Shown here in pieces: positions 37,401 to 64,000 of a stretch of DNA of 64,000 nucleotides; the first letter of the stretch is position 1, and each line of letters begins with the position of its first letter. Source of the stretch: Diadema setosum. Taxonomy: Eukaryota; Echinodermata; Echinoidea; Diadematoida; Diadematidae. Location of the stretch: NCBI RefSeq assembly GCF_964275005.1, contig NC_092698.1:28472447-28536446 (forward strand). Direction: 5' to 3'. The translations under genes were made by a program, and so were the position numbers. A model generated the notes under the pieces. That model was not told the DNA's origin. It was given only the letters and a program-made list of their open reading frames with translations, and did no database searches.

Positions 37401-38254
37401 TTCACTGGAATTGGGCTTCCCTGAACATGATCACTTTCTTAAAAATATGTGTTGCTCAACTAAACTGACTCACAACCAGATTTTCTGATATGAAAATTAG
37501 CAAAGTTAAAAAATTAAAAGCAAAAACTCCAAACCACACTTCCAAAACAAACCCCATCTACATACCCAGTACCTCAAAATCCTACACACTCCATGACTAT
37601 CATATTGGGCGTTACAGTAAAAAGCTCACAATTTTGCACCTGGATAAAATTTGTAAATGCTTTTCAAGCACAAACGGAAGATTCAGCCCCAATGATCAAC
37701 TTCACTGCATAGTGGCTTAATCCGCCAACATGGCTTATAATAACTGCCAGTACTCACAAACAAGCCGTGCTATTATGCAAAATGTTGATACAAGCAGTTT
37801 CACACACTGGTATATAATAAGTGCTTGGTGGCGAATGTAATGCACCATTTCTCTTAAGTATTCATAAGATACATTTCATTGTATGTGCTGGTTCATTTCC
37901 TTCCTATTGGTCTACAGAAATGATTCAGACTTTGAATTAGTATCTATGTTATAGGAGGTGTCCAGTATAATGATTTCATCAAAACTTGATGTGCCGTGAT
38001 GTAACAAAAAACATGATCCCACAGCAAAGTCTTTGGCAAGCTAACATACTGCGTGGTAGACATGCTCGGTATGGGCCGACCCTCCTTAACTCTAGCTCTA
38101 CGGTGAATCGTGCTCTGGAACATCACAAAAAGTGGCGCAGAGTGTGAACACACCCGATATAGTGAAATGGCTTGTGCAGTGCCTCTCAACATGAACAAAC
38201 ACGAATACCATGTGCATCAAGTTCAAACGCATTCATGTGCTTGACGTAACTCTG
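34448..38254. other. AT-rich DNA; possible downstream 3' UTR of the DPP8/9-like gene, no other gene
   Basis: No recognisable coding exon. The DPP8/9 3' UTR must lie at the upper end of this interval (minus strand), but I could not fix a poly(A) site. A Tigger/pogo-like terminus ('taacgaggttccactgta') is present near 37236-37254. Confidence 0.45.
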
Positions 38255-38360
38255 CCTAGCTAGGTGTTCACACTGCCTAGCTAGGTGTTCACACGGCCTA
38301 GCTAGGTGTTCACACGGCCTAGCTAGGTGATCACACTGCCTAGCTAGGTGTTCACACTGC
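38255..38360. repeat. Five-copy 21-bp tandem repeat with CCTAGCTAGG palindrome, at start of DPP8/9 3' UTR
   Basis: CCTAGCTAGG starts at 38255, 38276, 38297, 38318 and 38339, a strict 21-bp period. Each is followed by TGTTCACAC or a one-base variant. On the minus strand the array begins about 6 bases after the DPP8/9 stop codon at 38366-38368, so it should be the first part of the 3' UTR. Confidence 0.95.
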
Positions 38361-38365
38361 ATGCA

Positions 38366-55637
<17,272 letters not shown>

Positions 55638-55676
55638 GTTATCTGCGGATCAGCACCCCTGCCTGTCTCTTTGATG

Positions 55677-55714
55677 GGTCTTTCCTGTATTGACAGGTCT
55701 TTCCTGTATTGACA
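55677..55714 (-). promoter_or_regulatory. Duplicated 3' splice-site segment upstream of the DPP8/9 start
   Basis: A 19-bp unit occurs twice in tandem (55677-55695 and 55696-55714). On the minus strand each copy contains 'tcaatacag|gaaag', and the upstream copy is preceded by 'gcaatctttcaatctg'. The ATG exon probably begins at one of these acceptors, with a non-coding first exon further upstream. Use of either site is inferred. Confidence 0.45.
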
Positions 55715-56618
55715 GATTGAAAGATTGCATCGTACCATCATACACAATTCAGAGTGTCACAATAATGTTGCGGTCTGTATATAAGAAGAGAAGCGTTGGA
55801 TATGTACAAATTCTATATAATCTTTTCTTTAGTATTCACTGTCCAGCACATGCACAGTTTTAGGCAATCATTGAATTTTGACTGCAACATCTTACTTCAC
55901 TTTCATAAATAAAATGGAATGCATCATTTCAGACAAAGAAACAGTCATCTAAGGAACTTTTTCATGTCATGAACTGATTTGGTTACAGGGTGGTCCATGA
56001 GGGGTTGGAGCATTTTGCTGCAACATGCTCTACGATGTAATTCCTAGTGCAACATCCTCAAAAGCCAGCAACATGCAAGGCAAAATCCTCTTGAAGAATT
56101 TGCAACATGCTCAAAATAAAATGTATTTACACATGTGAAAAACATGTGCACAACTTGAGAAACATCAAACTACCATTGGTTATTAGAAAAAGAGCATGGG
56201 ACTGTACATCAAACGTAAAAAAAAAAATGAGCTACAAAATATTGCGCACTACTTTACATGCATTACAAATTTATAAATTCCATAGTATTCTAACAGTCAA
56301 AGCATGCAACATACTCAAATTTCAAGTTGTGGACCACCCTGGATTAAATATTTCAGAACAGAAAAAGAATTGTATGTACACTGTAGTTGCAAGCCTCATG
56401 AGTAATCAAAAATTTATGACCAGGTATCTCCCCTGTAAATTACATTACAAAACTTTTCTTTTCATCATATATAGGATGTGTTCAATGCTTGTTTAAGTCA
56501 CTTCATACTCGAATGTGATTTTATGCAACATTTCGCTTTTAACGGTCATATGGTATTATAGTCCTCTGTTCATCCAGATAACTGACACATGATTCAAATC
56601 AGCAAGTTGACGATGGCA

Positions 56619-56831
56619 TACTGTATAAGCTGTTATTTTCGCAAATGTCGCAAATCACTGCTGGATCACGAATTGAACAGCACACGAATATGTCGCCAGA
56701 CGCTAGTGTAATAGTACATTTAAATTGGCGTAGGTATCAATTCGCGAAAACAACATCTTGCGAAAAAGTCTGTGACCTCCTCATTTGCGAAAATATCTGT
56801 AGGCCTACGCGAAAATAACAGCGTATACAGT
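56619..56831. mobile_element. MITE with ACTGTATA-GCTGTTATTTTCGC ends
   Basis: The left end TACTGTATAAGCTGTTATTT is inverted at the right end (rc: ACTGTATACGCTGTTATTTT). Several GCGAAAA motifs lie inside. Related in style to the other ACTGTA-ended elements. Confidence 0.8.
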
Positions 56832-57075
56832 TCTATGCTCTCACAATTTCTTTTATATGTACAGAAATGACAAATATCTCATATTTCAGCTGTATAAATA
56901 TAAGACTTGTCTTAAAACCATCCAAAATAAAAAAGAACAAATGTCAACTCTGACACAGAACAATGTCTTTCTTGCATGGAAACATGCTTTCACTTGTATT
57001 AGCTAAAAATAACAATTTTTCTAAATTTTATAACATGTGTCATGTGATGTCACTGATGTGCATACATTTGTATCC

Positions 57076-57169
57076 CGTATATATGGGTAAACTCGGCCTA
57101 GTAAACGGGTAAACTCAGCCCCTACTAGTGCCGTCATTACAAGTGGCCGAGTTTACCCATTTCATATAT
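57076..57169. repeat. Inverted repeat TGGGTAAACTCGGCC
   Basis: 'gggtaaactcggcc' near 57086, repeated as 'gggtaaactcagcc', and inverted as 'ggccgagtttaccca' near 57143-57160. Confidence 0.6.
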
Positions 57170-57384
57170 CTTAGGTAGGGCCTAGGCCGAGAAGATCTCT
57201 AGGGCGTCTAGGTCTACCTAACCGTAAAATGTATGAGTTATGATACATGAAAAATTAAGATAATTAATATTTGGTTGTGAGCATATTAAAAGAGATGTTG
57301 TGGAGACATCTATCTCTGCAACCAGCTAGAGACTGGAAAGAGTCTCTGAAAAAAAAAGAAAAAAAAAGAACATGTTTGATTTTC

Positions 57385-57422
57385 TCCCCCCCCCCCCCAC
57401 CCCCCCCCCCCCCCCCCCCCCC
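57385..57422. repeat. Long poly-C tract
   Basis: About 36 C interrupted by a single A, preceded by A-rich DNA. Confidence 0.95.
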
Positions 57423-57729
57423 GAGTTGGATACATTCGATAACTGCATGGCCATGGACTAGGATGTCTTGGAGGAGAAAAAATGTTACTAAGTAATTCCC
57501 TTTCTCAGTCTTGATATCTTGGAATTTGGGGATTCTTGCATAATACAAAACACAAACTCTCCTCTGCTCAGTAAAATGTTAGACAAATCAATACAGACTT
57601 CATATCCTCCGGCAACCTGTCAGCAGTGTCGTAGGACCTACTGCTGTTTGTCACTGAACAACATAAATTTACACTTGTTTGACTCACCCTTTTCTCGGCC
57701 TATCTCCCTGCACTGTCTGTACACTACTA

Positions 57730-58085
57730 CTAGTGTCAGCGACCGCGACCGGTATCCGCTAATTTACTTGTCCTAGGCTGCGTAGGTAGCGTAGAAATGC
57801 ACAACAAATTGTCGAAAGAAAAACCCTAATCACAGACTGCCGATCGGCGCAGAGTTTTCAACCGTTCAGATTTCGATTGAAGAAATCTGAATGACAAAGC
57901 AATCACTGCTAAATGTCTCAAAATATGACCGGTCCAACTCCTTCACATTTGGCGTCTTCTCGGAGGGAATCGAGTAACCTTTTCATGCTGAGGTTTTTAT
58001 TCGCGTAAATGTAACGTCGCGGTACAGGATCCCAGCGCTGGCGCTACACGTCGCTGCGCTGCATGTTGTGCTTCCACACTGTATC
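57730..58085 (-). promoter_or_regulatory. CpG-richer segment, candidate DPP8/9 promoter / first exon
   Basis: CpG is visibly more frequent here (gcgaccgcgaccgg, ccgatcggcgcag, acgtcgcggtac, agcgctggcgctacacgtcg) than in the AT-rich flanks. It lies about 2.1-2.4 kb upstream of the DPP8/9 ATG. No TATA box or defined start was identified, and the assignment rests on composition and position only. Confidence 0.3.
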
Positions 58086-58372
58086 CACACAGTATCAGGA
58101 CTGAAGTTACCGTCTCAAACAGAGCGCTACCGTGCAAGAGTGCAAAAAAAAGTCAAGACCACACCAGCAACACAAAACCAACAAATTGACAAACAAGCAA
58201 ATAAAAAAAAAAATCAAACAAACAAACAAACAAACAAATAAACAAACAAAACAACAACAACAAACAAAAACAAAAAATCCCCCAAAAAGAACACACAAAA
58301 TGAGTGCATAAACAAAAAACTCGCATCAAACTAATCATTCGATTGCAACTTTGAAAGTGCTTTTCCAAATTG

Positions 58373-58766
58373 ATACAGTTTGGGTTGAGATGGGGCTTCA
58401 TTTTTCCAACATTTTCTTGATAGTGGGTTTTTTTTTATTTTATTTTTTTTTTAGATAGTGAGAAACCTCTTATGTAATATAGAATATGGAAGAGCATAAA
58501 AGAGAGATTCAAAGTTTATGTGATGAACATTGGTTTTGACATGGCTGCTGAGATATCCAAAACAAAGCAATCCTAATAAAAGGTGGGACCCACCTTTTTA
58601 AGATCGCTTTGTTTTACTTTTTTAGGCCTATATCTCAGCCATTCCAAAGTCGATTTTCATGAAATAAACTATGAATTCCTCTGATCCTCTGGAACATTTC
58701 ATGTTGAAGTATATAGGCCTATAGGACCCCCTACTTCTCACCTCAACCAATAGTATACCAACCATT
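58373..58766. mobile_element. Long palindromic MITE, family A copy 2
   Basis: Same architecture as 10818-11221: outer 'gtttgggttgagatgggg' / 'tctcacctcaacc', and inner 'atggctgctgagatatcc' / 'atatctcagccatt', around 'aatcctaataaaaggtggga' and a T-rich centre. More diverged than copy 1. Confidence 0.8.
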
Positions 58767-59479
58767 TGAGAAGTTTAAACCATTGTCATGTTTAATCATT
58801 TTCACATGTAAATGTTTATAATATGTCAATAAGATTTTGGGTCATCTTTAAACAAGTCTGCAGAATTTTTCCATGGTATGCAGATATCCAATCCTTAAAT
58901 GAGGTGTTAGAAATGGGGATGGACCAATAAATGTGCAACAGAACCGAAGAAATTCTAGAAGAAATAGAAGAACCTACACTCTAAAAACGCAAATGTTGAA
59001 TCAACAGTTTTTCGGCTTGACGAATTTCAAAACTTGTAATTTTGGCGTTGCAAAAAACAGAAGTCATGGGGTATTATTTTTATATGACACTCCATGTAGC
59101 GGCAAAAGTGAATTTCTCCCAGTTTCATAGGTACCTATACTTTGATTCTTTTTAGTACTAAAGAGAGGCTCGTCATGAAGGCAGGGCTGTTCTTAACGTT
59201 ATTATGTTACTGTTTGACAAATACTGACTCGTGGATGTTAATACTTTTTGGGAAATATACTAAAAATCAGCGTGGAGTTCTCTTTTTATATTGTCTCTTT
59301 TCCATGATTGTGACATCACGAATGGTTAGGGCCTATTCATTGTAGCGATGGCTAAATATAGAAGAAGATGCATTTAAAGTTAAGGAGATTGGATGGCTCG
59401 TTAAGGATCTTTCCTTCTAGTACCCTCAGGAGAAAAGGGTTGCTGGTCAATTTAAATGTTTTATGACTAGGCCCCATCC

Positions 59480-59740
59480 ATTTCAAGCTTAATCGCTCAC
59501 GATGGCGGTCTCCTGCCTTCAATTATTACAGTATTGAAAAATACTGTATATTTTATTCTATCTTTTTGTGTATGCATACTGCCCATACAATTACTTATGT
59601 GTATCTATTTGTGTACTGTTATCATTTTATTTCACTGCACTTGTTATCCTTTGTCTTATTTTTTGTGCTTTTGAAATTTGTATCAATTTTTTTTTTCGTT
59701 TGTGCAAATGCGGAAATAAATCAAATCGAATCAATACACA
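59480..59740 (+). mobile_element. LINE 3' UTR/tail fragment
   Basis: T-rich sequence ending 'ggaaataaatcaaatcgaat', the kind of tail found at the 3' ends of CR1-like LINEs. A similar short tail ('ggaaataaatgaactattga') ends near 60030. No RT frame remains. Confidence 0.45.
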
Positions 59741-60035
59741 TTATTTACCACTGATTTCTAGGATATGACATCTAGGGTATGTCCCTATATCAAAAGGTTT
59801 AGCTTGATCAAAGAAACTGAGCTTGATTCAATAAACAGCAGGAATCGAGGAAAGTGCACTGTTTCTTTTTTATGACATCATTCGTCCATATACTTTATAT
59901 TGTATTTGAAAAAAAAAAAACTTCCCTAATCAGACGAACGAAAGGCAGATCGACAATTTGTACCGCTTTTGAATCATGTTCTCTTTTTCTTTTTTGATGA
60001 TGGAAATAAATGAACTATTGAATTGAATAATTGAC

Positions 60036-61069
60036 TTATAGGACCGTATTGCACTGCTATAATGCACTCAGCAGAAAACTGAGAGATTTTCAATACAAGT
60101 TATTACGTCAACATGGGGTAATTTATACACAAAATCAATGAGCATATACCCTTGCAGTTGTTATGCGATTGGGACATTTTCTGTTCAGAGGGTTTTGATT
60201 CAGGGGAACTCCAGAAACGAAGATGGTATATCACTCATTTGGGCATATAAAGGATCCCTTTGAGAATAAAATTAATTTAATATATGTTATCATAATGGAA
60301 ATTATCAAACAAGATCAAAATCAGCCATTCCGAAGCAAAAGGTTTGAAGTTATAGGGGGGGGGGGGAGGGGAGGTGGAGGAGGAGACGAGATTAATGCAG
60401 CTATTAAAGGCAGAAAATTAGGAGTTCATTATTTTGCTGAAATGGGTTTATAGACTTTAAAACTTATATGTATCTGTGCATATCCTTTGCATCTCATTCA
60501 TGATAAGGCCTATATACTATACGTGCCTTTATGGGATCGAGTGTTTTAGTGTTGATAAGTATGTGTGGGTGTATGGATGTGTAGGTTTATCTGGGAATGG
60601 AGCTGAGGGTCGATAATCCTTTTTGTTTTTCTTCTTTGTAAATCCCAAGTGATGGTTGTTTTTAACTGCGTGATTTCATATAGGCCTATTACTGTTTATG
60701 TTCATAAAAATGAATTTATAAAATGCAATGGTAATAATTAGTTCGATTATTAATTTGTTGAATGATTTGAAGGAAATCAGATATAGATTTCGGGAAAGGA
60801 GAAGCTTTCTGTATGATTATCTGAATGTATGTTGCCAGGAAAATGAGAACTGCTTTGACGGAGCAGTTGATCATTGGTGTGCCCCTGCGGGTTCCCTGAT
60901 CCGAGACATTATTTGGTTGGAAACACTCTTGCTTTACTTTGTATAACATGGTTCATTCCGAGAGTTGATAGAAAGAGTCTTTGGTAGTTTCTCAGCAGTA
61001 CGATTAACTTTGCACATGATATACAGGATCATTACAAGTAGATGTCGAAAAAAAAGGAGAAGTATTAGT
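60036..61069. other. No gene recognised
   Basis: Short open frames only, and a G-rich run at 60355-60385. Confidence 0.5.
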
Positions 61070-61880
61070 TCCCGTTTCCTCATTGAGTCATTAGACCAAC
61101 CGTGGAGCAGCTACAACCCGTTGGTACTTGGCGCTATCTAATTCTGGTAATTTAGGCGGTACAGTAAAGATATGCATGACTTTGTTGCTATCTTCAGCTA
61201 GCAGGACTTTTTCGTTGAGTTCCAAAGGAAGAGTCACATGAATGACACAAACGCGTCTAACAGAGTGAGTCGCACTAACATTAGTGGAACGTTTCTATTA
61301 TTGTTCATTAGTTGAGAAGGAAAAGTAAACAACTGTGATAAATTTCAGCTAATAACTGTCGACACGTCAGTTTAACGTTCGATTCCTAGCCTGACACTTT
61401 GGCGATTTATGCGGGTATCTCCCTGCCAGGACTGTGTCTGTGAGTGACACTTCACCGAATTGGCCGAATTGTGACGGAGTTGCCCGTGCTGCTTGATTTT
61501 GTGGCTGTGGTGGGGTAGGCCTCCTAATTATTTACACATTGTTGTGGATTCTTTTAGACATAGCCATCCGTCTGGAGACTTCACTGAGTCTAATTCAAGA
61601 TAAATTCAAATACTAGTTATAGCTTCAAGAATACAGGGCTTATTACTTCATTGCACATATGTGGCAGTATTGTATTTTTTCGAGGGCGGAACCACAGATG
61701 GAGCCCTTGTACACTAGTCCCACGTACTTGTTATTGAGATGTAAACAATTGTGTTTTGGAAGATGGTGTGGTGGTGTGCAGTCACCCCGGGGCGGGCGGG
61801 CGTAACCAGAACAGGTTGGGTCGCCGTGCGGTTAGTGTGCACTCTAGTTGTGGTGCGACGTTAACGTTAGATGTATCAAT
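61070..61880 (+). promoter_or_regulatory. CpG-richer region, candidate promoter of the right-edge gene
   Basis: Contains CACCCCGGGGCGGGCGGGCG near 61783 (GC-box-like) and scattered CpG. It lies 1.5-2.4 kb before the acceptor at 63400. This is inference from composition only. Confidence 0.3.
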
Positions 61881-62494
61881 TATGTCATGGAACTATTAAT
61901 GCCAATGAAACTGGAATTATGGGCGGCTTGCTTTTTGTTTAAAAAGTATGCAGTATAGAGCTACCAAGAGGCAAAATAGATTTCTACCTAAGCACTTCAA
62001 TAAAAGTGATAGAAAATGTAGAAATGTAGATCTCTTGATAGACGCTATTATCATGATTATGTAAATTGTAAATATAGCCTGCCTGCCTGCCTGCCAACCA
62101 CGAGACGCCATACACCCATGCGAAGCCTGTCATGACACTTGTGTACAGTGACAGGGCTGTGTTAGTAGGCGCTATAAGTGTACTTTCGTATCCATGTTAT
62201 CTGGTTATTGCAGATATCTCAAATTCCGCTGAATTCAGTTGCACCAAAATCTGATCCAATGCAATCATCAGAAAGTGTTCATACTAATGTCGACTTTCAA
62301 GTCGCCGCTAAAAAAAGAAAAGAAAAAAAATCACTCTTTACAAGAGATTGCGGCGTATACTGCACTGAATTTAGCTGTCTAATATGCAAATGGGGTTAAC
62401 ATGTGAGCTCAAAATCAGTGTGAGATGTTGTACAAGATCCATTATGGTTTTATCAACATAGCCATGCTAGAAGAAATCAGCATAGCAAAAAATA

Positions 62495-62650
62495 AAACAA
62501 GGAACCACAACCTGTCATACCACCAACCATACTCCAGAGTCAACTACCACCTTTACAGATTTTAGCCCAGAGCCATAAAAATTTGGAACACTCTCCCTGC
62601 CAAAAAAGTAGTAACATCAGGTACTTTGATGACCATTAGGGATGCAGCGC
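62495..62650 (+). mobile_element. Decayed LINE reverse-transcriptase C-terminus
   Basis: The plus strand reads RNHNLSYHQPYSRVNYHLYR, F, stop, then PRAIKIWNTLPAKKVVTSGT. This is the 'Y.R...Y.FFPR.I..WN.LP' ending common to Jockey/CR1-like LINE ORF2 proteins. An in-frame TAG interrupts it, so it is a dead fragment. Confidence 0.75.
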
Positions 62651-62914
62651 CCTACTGTACCTGTCATTAGACAGATGGCGCCGCCTCCTACCCTCAAGAT
62701 GCTGTCAAATGAGAGACACACCTGTACTGAGCATCTGCACCTGGATAGACACACTGGAGCTCATATCACCACAGGCATATGCTACAGCACACTGCACAGC
62801 ACAGCCCTCTCCAGGAGAGCATCTTTACTTTGAGAAGAGTACTCGTTCAAGGTTCAAGTGTGCAATGATTGTGGCAAGTTGAAAGAAGTTAATTATTGAG
62901 AAATGCATTTTATA

Positions 62915-62972
62915 TGTGTGTGTCTGTCTGTCTCTGTCTACCCTATCTATCTGTCTGTCTGTCTGTCTGTGT
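62915..62972. repeat. (TGTC)n-rich microsatellite
   Basis: TCTGTCTGTCTG runs with a short interruption. Confidence 0.85.
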
Positions 62973-63400
62973 GATCATGAGCAATCTAGGAATTGCATTT
63001 CTAATCCGACTTCATTCAATTTGCCATAATTCATTTATACCATTTTTTTTTTTTTTTTTTTTTGCTCCCAGATACGTGAAAGATATGTTGCATAATATAA
63101 GACAGCTAATTTCAGTTTCAGATTGTGCAGGCATTGTACGCTGCGATCGCTCGCAATCCAGAGAGTCGTTTTGAGGGACGACATGAAAGTTGACTGCAGT
63201 CAACTGTATAGACCAATAGACCGATTTGGTTCAAATGTATGTGAGTGACTGAAAATAAACTATATATTCTGTGATTTTGGTGCAATTTGGAATTCTGGAA
63301 TTAGAGATATCTACATGGAAAAGAAAGTACATTAGCACCAAAATGTAATTCGTGCAACCTGTTTCATGCACAGCAATACAAGTTTCTCCTTCTTTTTCAG

Positions 63401-63674
63401 GTCTGGCAGAAGATTGTGACAATATAGAATTTCAAGGATGAAACTGCTCATTCCCTGCCAGAGCCAGTAGGATTCCCTGAACTTCGACTTGAACTTGGAA
63501 GAGGAGACATGGAAAGTTCAAGTAAGTCTGCGGACAAGGAAAGTGTTCCCTCGAGCAGCGCGGACTCTACGGGGGAAAGCAAGATATCTGGAAATGCAGA
63601 GGAAGGTGCTGGAGAGGATAAAGGAATAGCAGAACTCCAAGGCGCAAGGCCCAAGGAGAGGAAAAGTGACAAAG
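63401..63674 (+). CDS. Probable first coding exon of an unidentified gene (coding from 63509)
   Basis: A strong acceptor (ttctccttctttttcag) ends at 63400. The exon has about 108 nt of 5' UTR, then ATG at 63509 in a good context (gagacATGG), with an in-frame TAG upstream at about 63425. A short upstream reading frame (ATG at about 63440) ends before it. The coding part is 55 codons plus one base, Ser/Lys/Glu-rich: MESSSKSADKESVPSSSADS to RPKERKSDK. A donor AAAG|GTACAA follows at about 63675. It looks like a disordered N-terminus and I do not recognise the family. The gene continues beyond the window on the plus strand, divergent from DPP8/9. Confidence 0.55.
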
Positions 63675-63699
63675 GTACAATAACAATCCCATGTTATAA

Positions 63700-63775
63700 T
63701 CTTATTGTCAACACAAAACTGGATTTGCCATTGTACATGTTCATTTATGAATGAAAATGTTTTGAATTGAATTGA
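63700..63775. repeat. LINE-tail-like sequence ending TTGAATTGAATT
   Basis: 'tttatgaatgaaaatgttttgaattgaattga' resembles the TTGAATTG tails of CR1-like elements. It directly adjoins the SINE. Confidence 0.4.
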
Positions 63776-63794
63776 TCTGTATCTATGTGGTTGC

Positions 63795-63990
63795 TGTAGA
63801 AGAATGAATGTTTGTAGGCAAGCAACCACCGGACCAATGGGTTGACATCCCTTCCGAGCTCCAAAGAGCTATAGATGCAATGAGGATAAAGTGGCTTGCC
63901 AAAGGGCACAACTGTTGCAGCCAGGGGACTTGAACCAGTGACCTTGTGATTCACAGTCTATGGTCTTATCCACTGAGCTATAACAGCTCC
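63795..63990 (-). mobile_element. tRNA-derived SINE
   Basis: The minus strand begins GGAGCTGTTATAGCTCAGTG. It has a clear A box (TAGCTCAGTGG, 63970-63980) and B box (GGTTCAAGTCC, 63926-63936) at tRNA-like spacing, followed by a non-tRNA body starting GTGCCCTTTGGCAAGCCACT. The head therefore carries an intact-looking polymerase III promoter. The body segment resembles the 'CTTGGGCAAG-CACTTAACC' stretch known from MIR and other SINEs. It lies just inside the first intron of the right-edge gene. Confidence 0.85.
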
Positions 63991-64000
63991 ACAACAGTTC

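Noticed and set aside
38255-38360. Possible CRISPR or origin iteron array
   Set aside because: The 21-bp units lack spacers and the context is a eukaryotic 3' UTR.

Overview
This window looks like nuclear DNA of a marine invertebrate deuterostome, most likely an echinoderm and probably a sea urchin. The genes have short exons and GT-AG introns. Intergenic DNA is AT-rich and sparse in genes. There are many short foldback (MITE-like) elements, CR1/L2-type LINE remnants, a tRNA-derived SINE, large microsatellites, and many long G or C homopolymers. No bacterial or organellar genes are present. The organism call is an inference from repeat style and gene similarity, not from a search.

The main gene is a complete cytosolic dipeptidyl peptidase of the DPP8/DPP9 family on the minus strand, with coding sequence from 55637 down to 38366. 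I could assemble 16 coding exons. All their junctions are GT-AG and phase-consistent, giving 2538 nt (845 residues plus stop). The S9 catalytic triad is intact (Ser712, Asp790, His822), and the substrate-binding Glu pair is at 245/246. The introns are full of small inverted-repeat elements. One 1.85-kb terminal-inverted-repeat element carries a tandem array with repeated perfect DR1 nuclear-receptor-type motifs. A 21-bp palindromic tandem array begins 6 bp past the stop codon.

On the plus strand, 21895-22151 is the last coding exon of an LHFPL2-like tetraspan gene; its earlier exons are presumably before position 1. This gene and DPP8/9 are convergent, and the 16 kb between them is repeat-rich with no gene I recognise. 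At the right edge, 63401-63674 is the probable first coding exon (plus strand) of an unidentified gene that runs out of the window. It is divergent from DPP8/9, and CpG-richer stretches near 57.7-58.1 kb and 61.1-61.9 kb are the best promoter candidates.

Layout: 0.45-1.5 kb LINE remnant; 1.7-21.9 kb repeat-rich DNA (possibly LHFPL2 intron) with a 590-bp GATA-type array and several foldback elements; 21.9-23.5 kb LHFPL2 last exon and probable 3' UTR; 23.5-38.2 kb intergenic DNA with a near-perfect 70-bp-arm palindrome at 31.84-31.99 kb; 38.3-55.7 kb DPP8/9; 55.8-63.4 kb divergent intergenic region with foldback elements and LINE tails; 63.4-64 kb unknown exon plus tRNA-type SINE.
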